DNA of 64,000 nt from Calothrix sp. NIES-2098 (GCA_002368175.1 AP018172.1:5459001-5523000); one strand, 5' to 3'; shown: positions 7,785 to 17,071, counted from the first letter of the stretch. Notes: generated from the sequence alone by a model not told the origin. Program-made: numbers and translations.

Positions 7785-10334
7785 TTATGTTGTTTCTGAA
7801 TTTCTTTGATAAGCCTGTAATAAATATTCACCATTAAAATGGATGAGATGAGTAGCATCTTCAGCAACCCAAACATCAGTTTCCCAGGCAATTTCGTCCA
7901 AGTACTCTACCATAGCTTTACGACTTAAGAAAGTTGTCACCATTACTAGAGGAATTGTTATATCAGCAAAGATATTTTTAAGTTCTTGCTTGCGCTTAGG
8001 GTTAATTGATCCGTGAGAAGTTACCGCCTCAATTAAAACTAACCAGTTATTTTTTAAGTGATGGATAATCACATCGGGCATTTTCCCATGAGTATCAACA
8101 TTCAGACCTAAATCTCTCAATGCACTTTCATTAAAATGAGCAAATTTTTCATCTGTATCGCCAACATAAATTAATTTTCCACCAGGTGTAAACCGAGGTG
8201 CAAATTCATTAATAATCTTCTCAATTAAAATATTTTGCCCACCTGGAGATAGCGTTTTCACCTCTCCTTCAATCACTATGGGGATACGTGCTAATTCTCG
8301 TTCTTGAGCATAACGTTTTTTTAGAGTTTCGACTGAAGCTAGGTAAGTATGAATGCTTTTTTGCCATTTAGGAGTTCCATAAGTACGTAGTAATTTCAGT
8401 ACAGTTTCTTCAATTTGATAGACAGTTTTTGGACTGTTAATGGGACGTTCAGGAGCATCGGGATTTGTAATTATCAAAGCTGCATCTAAGAATTGATGAA
8501 CTGTTTGGCGGCGAACAGTTTCGCGTGTGTTCGGTTTATATGATTTGCCATAGTGCTGTGCCATAAATTCCATCATCGGTGTAATCCCCATTAAAGGAGA
8601 TGCAGCCTCAGACCAAGGATCGTTCGATTTTAAGCCAAGTAGAGCCAGCAAGGTTAAGGCTGAACGTTCATTAAGTTGTGCCCGTGGTAGTCCAAGTTCA
8701 ATTAATATTTGTAGTGCTTCATCAATACGAGTTTTAACGCTCAAAGGGTCGTTTTCAGACTGATTTGTCATATTTAATAATTGTTGTACAAGTCCATCGA
8801 GTTCTGATTGTGATGGAAAATATTCTCCAATACTGCTCCCTAAAGTTATTAATTGCTCTATTGTTGGGTATTTTAAATTGCGTAAATCGCTTGCATTAAC
8901 CTGAGTGTGTCCATTAAATAAACGAAAAAATGCGTCTACAAGGCTGGAGTTAAGATAAGCTGCAAGACCTCGTGCTAAAGTAATATCCAGTCCCGTTCCA
9001 TCTTTGTGAATGTAGTTTAGGTGATTTTCAAAACCTACGCGATCGCAATTAACTCGGTTAGCATCATATACAACAGCAACGACTCGCTTTTTTTCCTCTT
9101 TTGTGGAAAATCGTTTAGTCAAAACATAATGTTCGTTCGGTACCAATAGAGAACAAGTCTTTTCTGTATAAACTAAAGCTTGGTGTTTTTTAGTGACCTT
9201 AGGATACTCAACATATCCTGCTGATAAATTTAATGGATAAATCAAGGGAACAGTATTTTTCTCTGGTAGTAAACGCAGATATTCTTTAGCACGGAAATCT
9301 ACAACACGTCCTGTAGAAACAGTTAATCCCAAATCCTGTAATGTGCAGGTAAAATTCGCCATTTGTTGAATTACCTGTTGACTTAGGGTATCTGGAATAA
9401 TATGGATAAATTGTTGCGTATCGTTGGGATGAACTATTTCCGCATAAGGTAAACAATTGGACGTCAAAAAATCATCATCAGCATTTACAGATGTGGTGAT
9501 GAGTACATTGTCAAATTTTTGTTTTTGTCTTATGGCATGAATAATAATTGTTTCTTGTAAAACTTCATCTTCGCTAAAAGTTTTTTGTCTTGATTCAAAA
9601 AGATGTATCTGGTCTAAAGCCATCATTTCCAAAAACATCTTGCGGAAGTCTTGGAAATAGGGGCCATTACAGAAACTACGCGGTGAAATAGCTACAAACT
9701 CCCCTCCTGGCTGAAGAAGTTGGGCTGTAGCAGCCATAAAACCTGTATAAAGATTACTGGTTTCTAATCCCAGAGAACGTAATAAGCTTCGCACCTGAGA
9801 TTGAGCATTAATTTTTAAATATGGGGGGTTGAGAATAGCGTGTGTAAATCTTAAATTATCAGGATTATCGAACAAACTAGGCTGAAGCAACCTGACAGCA
9901 TCTTGAATAAAATCCCGATCGCGGATGTAATATTTCAAAGAAATCCCAGCTATTTGACATTCTTTGGTACATAGTTCTAATGTTTGCTGCAAATAGTTAA
10001 TCAGAAAAGGATCGATTTCATAGGCAATAATATCTAAATTAGCTGGGCGTTGTTGTTGCTGACAAAGGTGAGCTACAAACGCTGCAATTAATGAGCCAAC
10101 TCCTGCGCCAGCATCCAGTAAAGATATGCGAGTCAGATTTAGTTTGTTAAACATCCCAGCCATTAATTCTGTTACTGGTGCGGGAGTAAAAAATTGACCG
10201 AGTGTTCCTTTACGTTTTTGCTCTTGTTTTCTACTAGCGCTAATCCTCAAAAGTTCTACTTCACGAAGTAAGTTTCTATTAGCGTATGTTGCCAAGCTGT
10301 TAAATTTTGGCTTTTTACTAGTTGATTGAAACAT
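7785..10334 (-). CDS. Fused type II restriction-modification protein, PstI/BsuBI-like (N6-adenine methylase + endonuclease)
   Basis: An 849-residue fusion. The N-terminal part is a gamma-class N6-adenine methylase: motif X GQFFTP near residue 47, motif I SLLDAGAGVGSL near 72-81, catalytic motif IV NPPY at 169-172, then a target-recognition region. The C-terminal ~300 residues match the BsuBI/PstI endonuclease family: ARIPIVIEGEVKTLSPGGQN, FAPRFTPGGKLIYVGDTDEK, then PD at 753-754 and IEAVTSHGSINPKRKQEL with Glu at 769, forming the PD-(D/E)XK site. In PstI and BsuBI the two activities are separate proteins that recognise CTGCAG; here both are on one chain with no frameshift. The recognition site is inferred. 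I found no CTGCAG in this window by eye. A Uma2 gene lies 135 bp upstream on the same strand. Confidence 0.88.
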   Translation of the reverse strand: MFQSTSKKPKFNSLATYANRNLLREVELLRISASRKQEQKRKGTLGQFFTPAPVTELMAGMFNKLNLTRISLLDAGAGVGSLIAAFVAHLCQQQQRPANLDIIAYEIDPFLINYLQQTLELCTKECQIAGISLKYYIRDRDFIQDAVRLLQPSLFDNPDNLRFTHAILNPPYLKINAQSQVRSLLRSLGLETSNLYTGFMAATAQLLQPGGEFVAISPRSFCNGPYFQDFRKMFLEMMALDQIHLFESRQKTFSEDEVLQETIIIHAIRQKQKFDNVLITTSVNADDDFLTSNCLPYAEIVHPNDTQQFIHIIPDTLSQQVIQQMANFTCTLQDLGLTVSTGRVVDFRAKEYLRLLPEKNTVPLIYPLNLSAGYVEYPKVTKKHQALVYTEKTCSLLVPNEHYVLTKRFSTKEEKKRVVAVVYDANRVNCDRVGFENHLNYIHKDGTGLDITLARGLAAYLNSSLVDAFFRLFNGHTQVNASDLRNLKYPTIEQLITLGSSIGEYFPSQSELDGLVQQLLNMTNQSENDPLSVKTRIDEALQILIELGLPRAQLNERSALTLLALLGLKSNDPWSEAASPLMGITPMMEFMAQHYGKSYKPNTRETVRRQTVHQFLDAALIITNPDAPERPINSPKTVYQIEETVLKLLRTYGTPKWQKSIHTYLASVETLKKRYAQERELARIPIVIEGEVKTLSPGGQNILIEKIINEFAPRFTPGGKLIYVGDTDEKFAHFNESALRDLGLNVDTHGKMPDVIIHHLKNNWLVLIEAVTSHGSINPKRKQELKNIFADITIPLVMVTTFLSRKAMVEYLDEIAWETDVWVAEDATHLIHFNGEYLLQAYQRNSETT

Positions 10335-10469
10335 CAGGTTGATTGTTACTGTATAGAAGCGATGCCTTTGGCAGTAAACTACGCTCTTTTCTCTAAAATA
10401 TTAGGCGATCGCTCTACCCAAAAATAGCTTTTAGTCCGGATTTTTATGAGTACCTTGTTCGGGTAGTCC

Positions 10470-11096
10470 CTAAGTTGACAGGCTTCCAGCTTGAAAAATC
10501 TGTTCGGCGGTTAAATTCAATTCAGGAAAAGTTGGTGATTCGATGCGGTCTTGAGCGCGAAATTTCCTAACCTGATACTCATCTTCATCCAAGCAGCAAA
10601 CTAAGATAGTAGGTTGTTTGGGTTTGCCTATAAACTCCCTACCACCTAAAGCAGCATAATCAACTATCCAATATTCAGGAATTCCCATTTCCTCATAATC
10701 GGCGTATTTTTTATGATAATCATCACGCCAATTGGTACTTACTACCTCAATTACTAAAGGAATAGATGCTGCAAAGCTGACTGTAGATTCTTTTTTCCAG
10801 CGAGGCTCATTTACTAAATTAGGTAGATTTAGTAACAGCACATCTGGCGAGTAAGCTGATTCGTTTTCCAGTGGTTTAACTAATACTGTTTTTGGTATGC
10901 CATAGGGTAGGTTTAGGCGACTATATTCTAAAGTAATTTTTGTGGCTAAAAATACAACTACCTGTTCATGATCCCCTAATGGCTGTGGCATTTCAACTAC
11001 TACTCCATCATGTAGTTCGTAGCGTTTTCCTGTGTTATCTGGATATTTATCAACGAATTCATCAAATGTAACTATTTTACGTAAAGTTTGACTCAT
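10470..11096 (-). CDS. Uma2 family (DUF820) putative nuclease
   Basis: A 208-residue Uma2 protein. It begins MSQTLRKIVTFDEFVDKYPD, then YELHDGVVVEMPQP (usual Glu-containing strand), AYSPDVLLLNLPNL, IPLVIEVVSTNWRDDYHKKY and MGIPEYWIVDYAAL. The PD, E-x-V-S and K elements are those of the PD-(D/E)XK fold shared with restriction endonucleases. Biological role is unknown for the family, which is expanded in cyanobacteria. It is upstream of and co-directional with the restriction-modification gene, 135 bp apart. That is suggestive but not evidence of joint function. Confidence 0.9.
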   Translation of the reverse strand: MSQTLRKIVTFDEFVDKYPDNTGKRYELHDGVVVEMPQPLGDHEQVVVFLATKITLEYSRLNLPYGIPKTVLVKPLENESAYSPDVLLLNLPNLVNEPRWKKESTVSFAASIPLVIEVVSTNWRDDYHKKYADYEEMGIPEYWIVDYAALGGREFIGKPKQPTILVCCLDEDEYQVRKFRAQDRIESPTFPELNLTAEQIFQAGSLST

Positions 11097-11300
11097 AAAT
11101 TATTGCCTCGCTAGTTTAGCCCCTGCTAAGGTCGGTTTCGATAGAACCAGCGTAAATTCGGTCTACCACACTCTTTCAATATACAAGCGCAAAATTTTCT
11201 CGTTTTAGCACGATGACCCCAGATCTAAAACCTAAAATGCCATAACCTGAAAATCTCTTGACCTCCTGTAGAGATGCAATTAATCGTCTGTACCTACTCC

Positions 11301-13046
11301 TTACTCCCTTACCGCATCTGTAGAGTAAAACTGTTGGGCATAAAAACGGGCATAGCGTCCTTCCTGAGCCAGTAGGGCGGCGTGAGTACCAGTTTCAACC
11401 ACCTGTCCTTGTTCTAGTACGAGAATGCAATCAGCCCGACGAACGCTGCTTAAGCGATGGGCGATGATAAACACGGTACGGTTTTGCATCACTCGCTCTA
11501 GTGCTTCTTGAACTAGGGCTTCTGACTCGGAATCTAAGGCAGATGTGGCTTCATCCAGGATAAGAATTCGCGGATCGTTGACGATCGCTCTGGCGATCGC
11601 TAATCTTTGGCGTTGTCCGCCGGAGAGGTTCACTCCCCTCTCGCCTACCCAGCTATGATAACCTTGGGAAAATTGGGTGATAAACGAGTGAGCGTTGGCA
11701 ATCTTTGCTGCTGCTTCTATGGCTGCAAAGTCTAATTCTTCTTGACCGTAACCGATATTTTCGGCGATCGTTCCTGAAAATAGCGTAATGTCTTGGGGAA
11801 CAATGCCAATTTGATGGCGCAAGCTGGTAAGCGTGACATCGCGGATATCAATATCATCAATGAGAATTTCGCCGACTTGGGGGTCATAAAAGCGAAGCAA
11901 AAGGTTAATTAACGTCGATTTACCCGCCCCAGAAGCACCAACCAAAGCAATCACACTACCTGGAGCAGCTTGCAGACTAAGATCCTTGAGGACTGGCTGA
12001 CCTAGATTGTAGGCGAAATTAACATGACGATATTCTACTTTGCCAGCAACTCGTGGTAGTTCCTTAGCATTCGGGTTTTCGCTTAAACTTGGCTGCTTCG
12101 CCATCAATTCAAAGACGCGTTCTACAGAAGCCTCGGTCTGTTTGTATTCGTTGTAATTGCTAATCAACAAGTCGATTGGCTGAATCAGTATAGCCACAGC
12201 AGCTAAGAAACTGATAAAGCCTTGAGGTGTCAGCTGATTTTGAGAAATCTGCCATCCTCCCAAAAGAAACAGCAGCATAATGCTAACTGCTTCTAAAAAA
12301 CCAATAACGGGAAATTGAATCGATTTGAGTTGTAGAGCGCGATACTTAGCTTGACGATTACGATCTGCTTCCTGGTTGAATCGCTTGACTTCATACCCTT
12401 GGGCTGCAAAAGCTTGAACAACACGAATCCCAGCAAATACTTCAGTTAATAGCGCCGACAAATTGGAAACCTGATTTTGACTCTGGCGAGATAACACGAG
12501 TAATCGCTGACCAAATGCTCCAATCAACCAAGCCATGATTGGAGCCAAAAGCAAACCTGCTAGGGTGAGTTGCCAATTCAGGTAAAGCATGTAAATGGGA
12601 ATCGCAATTACCTGCAAGAGATTGGAAAGAAACTGATGGGATAACTTTTCTACAATCTCGCCTACACGGTCGATATCTTCAGTCAGCCGATAGGTAAGAT
12701 CCCCCGTCTGTGTGGTTTCAAAGTAATCCAATCCGAGTTTGTGCAAGTGAGCGTAAACCCGCTTACGCAACTCAAAAACCATATTCAGAGCAGCAGCGAT
12801 CGTGAAGACATTCTGCCCGTATTGACAAAGCCCTCGCAGCAAAAATACCACAGTAGCTAGTCCCAGCCAGTAGGCAATCTGGTTAACATTTCCCTGACCG
12901 ACAAAAAAAGCGACCTGACCTGCTAGATAGGGCAGTGCTACAGTGAGCAACACAAATCCTAAGATACAGGCGAATCCCCGAACTAACAGCGGCCATTGGG
13001 GCCACAGATAAGGTAACAGTTGCCAGTAGCTAGAGCGAACTTTCAT
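11301..13046 (-). CDS. ABC exporter half-transporter, MsbA-like (permease-ATPase fusion)
   Basis: A 581-residue type IV ABC exporter. The N-terminal ~310 residues form the six-helix ABC membrane domain, with typical segments such as LDYFETTQTGDLTYRLTEDI and LSALLTEVFAGIRVVQAFAA. The ATPase domain has Walker A GASGAGKSTL, Q-loop IGIVPQDITLFSGTI, signature LSGGQRQRLAIARAI, Walker B ILILDEATSALDSESE and the switch His in FIIAHRLSS. It should work as a homodimer or heterodimer. The substrate cannot be read; MsbA-like lipids, glycolipids or peptides are all possible. The next gene downstream on the plus map, a lipid-A-disaccharide-synthase-like protein, is upstream in transcription and may form a unit with it (74-bp gap). 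Confidence 0.92.
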   Translation of the reverse strand: MKVRSSYWQLLPYLWPQWPLLVRGFACILGFVLLTVALPYLAGQVAFFVGQGNVNQIAYWLGLATVVFLLRGLCQYGQNVFTIAAALNMVFELRKRVYAHLHKLGLDYFETTQTGDLTYRLTEDIDRVGEIVEKLSHQFLSNLLQVIAIPIYMLYLNWQLTLAGLLLAPIMAWLIGAFGQRLLVLSRQSQNQVSNLSALLTEVFAGIRVVQAFAAQGYEVKRFNQEADRNRQAKYRALQLKSIQFPVIGFLEAVSIMLLFLLGGWQISQNQLTPQGFISFLAAVAILIQPIDLLISNYNEYKQTEASVERVFELMAKQPSLSENPNAKELPRVAGKVEYRHVNFAYNLGQPVLKDLSLQAAPGSVIALVGASGAGKSTLINLLLRFYDPQVGEILIDDIDIRDVTLTSLRHQIGIVPQDITLFSGTIAENIGYGQEELDFAAIEAAAKIANAHSFITQFSQGYHSWVGERGVNLSGGQRQRLAIARAIVNDPRILILDEATSALDSESEALVQEALERVMQNRTVFIIAHRLSSVRRADCILVLEQGQVVETGTHAALLAQEGRYARFYAQQFYSTDAVRE

Positions 13047-13120
13047 AGTTTAATTCTTGATTGTTATCCTTATCTTCATGATTGAAATTTGGCAGCAGCA
13101 CCTGAATTCTGACGAAATTT

Positions 13121-14338
13121 TTACTCAATTTCTCCTAAAGAAGCGAGCAAAAAGTGGGCTATTCTTTCAGATGCGCCGGGCGGGCCAAATCGCTCCGGGC
13201 CATTTTGCTGACACTTAGCTAGGTAGTCTGCATCTTGTAAAGTTTCAACTACTCTTTGAGCCGCTTGTTTGAGAGTCTGTGGGGTTGCTGGGCCTGTGCC
13301 GATGGTTTGGGCAGAAATGCCCAATAGCCGGGTTTGCGCTTCTGCAAATTGATAGGTAAATTGAGGCCCTTCTCCGGGAATTTGGATAATCGGTTTGCCG
13401 ATCGCTACTGCTAAATCCACCGCCAATCCTGCCATACCAATGACGAGGTTAGAGTAATACAAGATATCGCTGAAGGCATCTGCATAACATCTCACTTCTA
13501 CAAGCGGTGATTCCTCAGCAGAACTTCCAGAAGGGGAATAGGTAAGTACGCCTTGATGCAATTGCCAACCTTGAGTTTTAGCAATGTCGTCTAATTGTGC
13601 CATCAAACTTGGTACTAAGGCGGCGCGAAACTGAAATCCTGATTCAGGCATTACTTTGGCAATTTCTACCACCAGTTGCAACTGCAAACAGAAATTTCGC
13701 GCTGCTTCTGGCATCCGTGACCCTGGAAGGAGAGCGATCGCCGGAATGTCGGGTTTGAGGTGCAAGTCTTTACCAGTCGGGACGAGGCGATCTAAAGCTG
13801 GAATCCCGCCAAACTGCGCTTTAGCTATACCTTGGCGTTGAAGGTCAGTAGCCGTATAAGAATCTCTGGTGAAAACTGCCAGACATCGAGCAGAATTCAA
13901 ATCGTGCCACAGTAGCGGATTGATCCGCAATCGCCCTTCATACAGCGCAGAAAGACAAGAGATAAATGAAACGAAAGGGCGCTTGGTTAAATAAGCAAAT
14001 GTCTGGGAGACAAAATCCCCAGTAGCCATAATCAAATCGCAGTCGGGAGCATACTGCAACACCGCTTGTAACTGTCGCCACGTTAACCCAATCAACCCCG
14101 ATTGAAAATCTTTGAGCAAATAGAGGCGCTTCATGTAAAAGAATCCGCCAGAGGGCATCGTTTGTGTCGGGCCAATGATGGGAATGTTTAAACTGCGGTA
14201 AGCTTTTCCTTCCCCTACAATCGGCATTGCTGCCATCTCCAGAGAAGGACTCAATTGTTGCAGGGTTTGAATAACATGAGAGGTGTGGTTATCCTCGCCA
14301 TGTCCGTTACTAATAAACAAGATTCGCTTAGAAGGCAT
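13121..14338 (-). CDS. Lipid-A-disaccharide synthase-related protein
   Basis: A 405-residue protein of the cyanobacterial family related to LpxB. It opens MPSKRILFISNGHGEDNHTS, with the conserved NGHGED signature. It later has MATGDFVSQTFAYLTKRPFV, LLPGSRMPEAARNFCLQLQ (LpxB-like LLPGSR) and a donor-binding region VIGMAGLAVDLAVAIGKPII followed by IPGEGPQFTYQFAEAQTRLLG. This is a GT-B glycosyltransferase-type architecture. The substrate is unknown; it is distinct from true LpxB and could make a glycolipid. It is transcribed toward the ABC exporter gene with a 74-bp gap, which makes a lipid-linked export role plausible (inference). Confidence 0.82.
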   Translation of the reverse strand: MPSKRILFISNGHGEDNHTSHVIQTLQQLSPSLEMAAMPIVGEGKAYRSLNIPIIGPTQTMPSGGFFYMKRLYLLKDFQSGLIGLTWRQLQAVLQYAPDCDLIMATGDFVSQTFAYLTKRPFVSFISCLSALYEGRLRINPLLWHDLNSARCLAVFTRDSYTATDLQRQGIAKAQFGGIPALDRLVPTGKDLHLKPDIPAIALLPGSRMPEAARNFCLQLQLVVEIAKVMPESGFQFRAALVPSLMAQLDDIAKTQGWQLHQGVLTYSPSGSSAEESPLVEVRCYADAFSDILYYSNLVIGMAGLAVDLAVAIGKPIIQIPGEGPQFTYQFAEAQTRLLGISAQTIGTGPATPQTLKQAAQRVVETLQDADYLAKCQQNGPERFGPPGASERIAHFLLASLGEIE

Positions 14339-14440
14339 CTTAAGGTTTAGTTTGGTTTAAAATGCTTGCCTAGTGATATTTTTTGCATAAATACTTCGGT
14401 AGTCGCTAAAAATATTCTTTAAAAGCTCACGCAAAGGCCA

Positions 14441-14510
14441 GGCAGCGCGTTGCGGGGGTTTCCCGACTTGTTCGCTGGAGGCGTTCCCGCAGGGTAGCAA
14501 CTGCCGTTGC
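14441..14510. repeat. Interspersed repeat fragment with the CCCGCAGGGTAG module
   Basis: The spacer between the LpxB-like gene and ilvA carries a GC-rich patch with GGGTTTCCCGACTTG followed by GGCGTTCCCGCAGGGTAGC (14480-14498). The same CCCGCAGGGTAG core recurs at 16561-16572 and near 24378-24389, and related modules appear near 30800 and 31680. It is a mosaic repeat typical of Nostocales spacers. Here it lacks the flanking GTCATTGCGA inverted ends and looks like an internal fragment. Confidence 0.7.
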
Positions 14511-14608
14511 AAAGAATAATTTGAAAATCACGACTTTTGCAAGAAGTATATTCTCTGTTCATTATTTGGGAACAGAAATAATTGCTCTTTTAACTCTACG
14601 CGATCGCT

Positions 14609-16120
14609 CTACCCCAAAAATAGCTTATAGGCTGGATTCTTGTTTTCGTCCCAATAGCGATAACCCAGTGTATCAAGAAATGCCTGCCATTCTGCCATCT
14701 CCTGCGGTGGAACCTGGATACCTACGACAATTCGCCCGTAATCTGCACCGTTATTGCGGTAGTGGAACATACTAATATTCCAGTTGGGACTCATAGAACC
14801 AACGAACTTCATTAACGCGCCAGGACGTTCGGGAAACTCAAAGCGGTAGAGTAATTCATTATGTGCTAAAGGAGAATGTCCGCCAACCATGTGGCGCAGA
14901 TGTAATTTTGTGAGTTCGTCGTCGGTTAAGTCGATGGTTTGGAAACCGCAGCCTTCAAAGGTTTCTCGCATCTTGGTTGCATCGGCGCGGTTTTGAATTT
15001 GTACGCCGACGAAAATATGTGCTTCTTTTTCATCGGCAATGCGATAGTTAAATTCAGTTAGGTTACGCTTGCCGATACATTCACAAAATTTCCGCAGACT
15101 TCCCCGTTCTTCGGGAATCGCTACAGCAAAGATGGCTTCGCGGCGTTCGCCAAATTCGGCGCGTTCGGCGACAAAGCGCAGGCGGTCGAAGTTCATGTTA
15201 GCACCGCAGGCGACGGCAACTAAGGTTTGTCCCTCGATTTGCTCGCGTTCGGCGTAGGCTTTGGCAGCTGCGATCGCCAATGCTCCGGCAGGTTCTAAAA
15301 TCGATCGCGTGTCTTCAAATACGTCTTTAATGGCGGCGCAGGTAGCATCGGTATCTACCAAAATGATTTCATCTACATATTGCTGGCACAAGTGAAAGGT
15401 TTCTTCCCCGACTTCCCGCACTGCTACGCCATCGGCAAATAACCCCACCTGGGATAAGCGCACCCGATGTCCAGCTTTTAGCGATTGATTCATCGCGTCA
15501 GCATCGACTGGTTCCACACCAATAATCTTGATTTCTGGACGCAACCGCTTGACATAAGCTGCAATCCCAGCAATTAATCCGCCGCCACCAATGGCGACAA
15601 AAATTGCATGGATGGGTTGTTGATATTGCCGCAGAATTTCCATGCCAATCGTACCCTGTCCCGCAATCACATCTGGATCGTCAAACGGGTGAATAAACGT
15701 GAGTCCCTTTTCTACTTCCAGTTGACGGGCATAGGCATAAGCATCATCGTAAGTATTACCATGTAATATCACCTGTCCCCCCCGTGCTTTCACAGCATCC
15801 ACTTTTACCTGGGGTGTGGTGACAGGCATAACAATAATTGCTTGCGTTCCCAACCGACTGGCAGCTAGAGCCACTCCTTGAGCATGATTGCCAGCCGATG
15901 CTGCAATGACACCCTGCGCGAGTAAATCCGGTGGCAGGTTGATCATCTTGTTATAAGCGCCACGCAGCTTGAAGGAAAATACTGACTGCATATCCTCCCG
16001 CTTTAGCAATAGCTTATTGTTGAGTCTCCTAGAAAGATTTGGGGCATACTCTAAAGGTGTTTCCTGGGCAACATCGTAAACGCGGGCAGTCAGAATTTGA
16101 ACCAGGTAATCGCAATACAT
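14609..16120 (-). CDS. ilvA: Threonine ammonia-lyase, biosynthetic
   Basis: A 503-residue PLP enzyme that deaminates threonine to 2-oxobutanoate, the first committed step to isoleucine. The PLP-lysine motif SVFSFKLRGAYNKM is present, then AASAGNHAQGVALAASRLG, the phosphate loop FVAIGGGGLIAGIAAYV and VACGANMNFDRLRFVAER. The C-terminal ~180 residues contain two ACT-like regulatory domains (PEERGSLRKFCECIG and FPERPGALMKFVGSM), as in the isoleucine-inhibited biosynthetic form. I start at the ATG at 16120; an in-frame TTG nine bases earlier is possible, and neither has a clear ribosome site. Confidence 0.95.
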   Translation of the reverse strand: MYCDYLVQILTARVYDVAQETPLEYAPNLSRRLNNKLLLKREDMQSVFSFKLRGAYNKMINLPPDLLAQGVIAASAGNHAQGVALAASRLGTQAIIVMPVTTPQVKVDAVKARGGQVILHGNTYDDAYAYARQLEVEKGLTFIHPFDDPDVIAGQGTIGMEILRQYQQPIHAIFVAIGGGGLIAGIAAYVKRLRPEIKIIGVEPVDADAMNQSLKAGHRVRLSQVGLFADGVAVREVGEETFHLCQQYVDEIILVDTDATCAAIKDVFEDTRSILEPAGALAIAAAKAYAEREQIEGQTLVAVACGANMNFDRLRFVAERAEFGERREAIFAVAIPEERGSLRKFCECIGKRNLTEFNYRIADEKEAHIFVGVQIQNRADATKMRETFEGCGFQTIDLTDDELTKLHLRHMVGGHSPLAHNELLYRFEFPERPGALMKFVGSMSPNWNISMFHYRNNGADYGRIVVGIQVPPQEMAEWQAFLDTLGYRYWDENKNPAYKLFLG

Positions 16121-16217
16121 GAGGGTCAAGGGGGTAGCAGATGCCGATAAATGATAATTTTACGGCACTTATGTATCCCTTGCGGTCTAATTGTCATTCC
16201 ATCGCCCTGGTGAATGA

Positions 16218-16469
16218 GGCTATTTGCTCCGGGAATGTGGCTATTTGCTCCGGGAACGTGGCTATTTGCTCCGAGAACGGGGCTATTTGCTCGGGGAATG
16301 TGGCTATTTGCTCCGGGAATGTGGCTATTTGCTCGGGGAATGTGGCTATTTGCTTCGGGAACGTGGCTATTTGCTTCGGGAATGGGGCTATTTGCTTCGG
16401 GAACGTGGCTATTTGCTCGGGGAATGTGGCTATTTGCTTCGGGAACGTGGCTATTTGCTCCGGGAATGT
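16218..16469. repeat. Satellite A: 12 head-to-tail copies of a 21-bp unit
   Basis: The unit is close to GGCTATTTGCTCCGGGAATG plus T, repeated 12 times without spacers. GGCTATTTGCT is invariant, with variation in the CTCCGGG/CTCGGGG/CTTCGGG part and at GAATGTG/GAACGTG. The last copy runs into GGCTTTTATCC. Because 21 is a multiple of three and the unit has no stop in several phases, long open frames appear on both strands (for example a heptad FPEQIAT on the minus strand). That openness follows from periodicity and is not evidence of a protein. It lies 90 bp upstream of ilvA, in a 700-bp spacer. No spacers exist, so it is not CRISPR. Confidence 0.95.
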
Positions 16470-16520
16470 GGCTTTTATCCTCATTAACAAATATCCAATG
16501 TTAACTATGGATACAAACTT

Positions 16521-16623
16521 GTCATTGCGAGTGGAACGTAGACGCCTGGAAGGCGGCTTCCCGCAGGGTAGTGGAGCGAAGCAATCCCAACCCTTGCGAT
16601 TGCTTCCTTTAGGTCGCAATGAC
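16521..16623. repeat. Palindromic interspersed repeat with GTCATTGCGA ends
   Basis: A 103-bp element bounded by GTCATTGCGA (16521-16530) and its exact reverse complement TCGCAATGAC (16614-16623). It has the internal modules CTTCCCGCAGGGTAG and GGAGCGAAGCAATCCC. The same family occurs at 24321-24458. Elements with CGTCATTGCGAG ... CTCGCAATGACG ends are widely dispersed in bacterial genomes and carry no gene. It sits just after satellite A, in the ilvA / DUF433 spacer. Confidence 0.88.
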
Positions 16624-16825
16624 GGTTACTTAAATGGATATAATATGAGGCGATCGCAATAACTGTAAATATTTTTGCACCTGTACGCGGCTTACAGTGG
16701 GGAAATCTTCCAAAAATTCATCAAGGCGATCGCATCTTCCTTATCTTCATCCCATCTCCTCTCTAGGCAACCAAACAAAAATCATCCTGTGCAAAAATGG
16801 TTGTAACTTTGTCGGAGTAAAAACT

Positions 16826-17071
16826 ATGGACTGGCGACAGTACATTCATTCAGATCCCAAAATTTTGCTGGGTAAGCCGACTGTCAAAGGAACTCGTTTA
16901 TCTGTAGAGTTCTTGTTGGGTTTGTTTGCGGCGGGATGGACAGAACAACAAGTGCTAGAAAACTATCCCACCCTGACAAAAGAAGCACTAAGGGCAGTAT
17001 TTGCTTTTACAGCAGAGTGTATGCGTGAAGAATCTTTGTATACCCTACCGCTTTTGTCTGAGGCGGGATGA
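16826..17071 (+). CDS. DUF433 domain protein, probable antitoxin
   Basis: An 81-residue protein starting MDWRQYIHSDPKILLGKPTV at 16826, with GGAG about 9 bases upstream. An in-frame ATG 43 codons earlier is unlikely because its extra residues run through spacer. The family core is visible: HSDPKILLGKPTVKGTRLSV, EFLLGLFAAGWTEQQVLENYP and LTKEALRAVFAFTAE. DUF433 proteins are small helix-turn-helix-like proteins, usually paired with a DUF5615 PIN-like partner as antitoxin. Here the stop codon overlaps the start of the DUF5615 gene (ATGA), so the two are translationally coupled. Confidence 0.88.
   Translation: MDWRQYIHSDPKILLGKPTVKGTRLSVEFLLGLFAAGWTEQQVLENYPTLTKEALRAVFAFTAECMREESLYTLPLLSEAG

Noticed and set aside
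16218..16469. CRISPR array
   Set aside because: Contiguous 21-bp units with no spacers and no cas genes; the same applies to 40600-40851.
16194..16619. Long open frames across satellite A on both strands (up to 173 codons)
   Set aside because: The 21-bp period keeps frames open in several phases at once; there is no distinct ribosome site or domain, and the frames run into the adjacent palindromic repeat.
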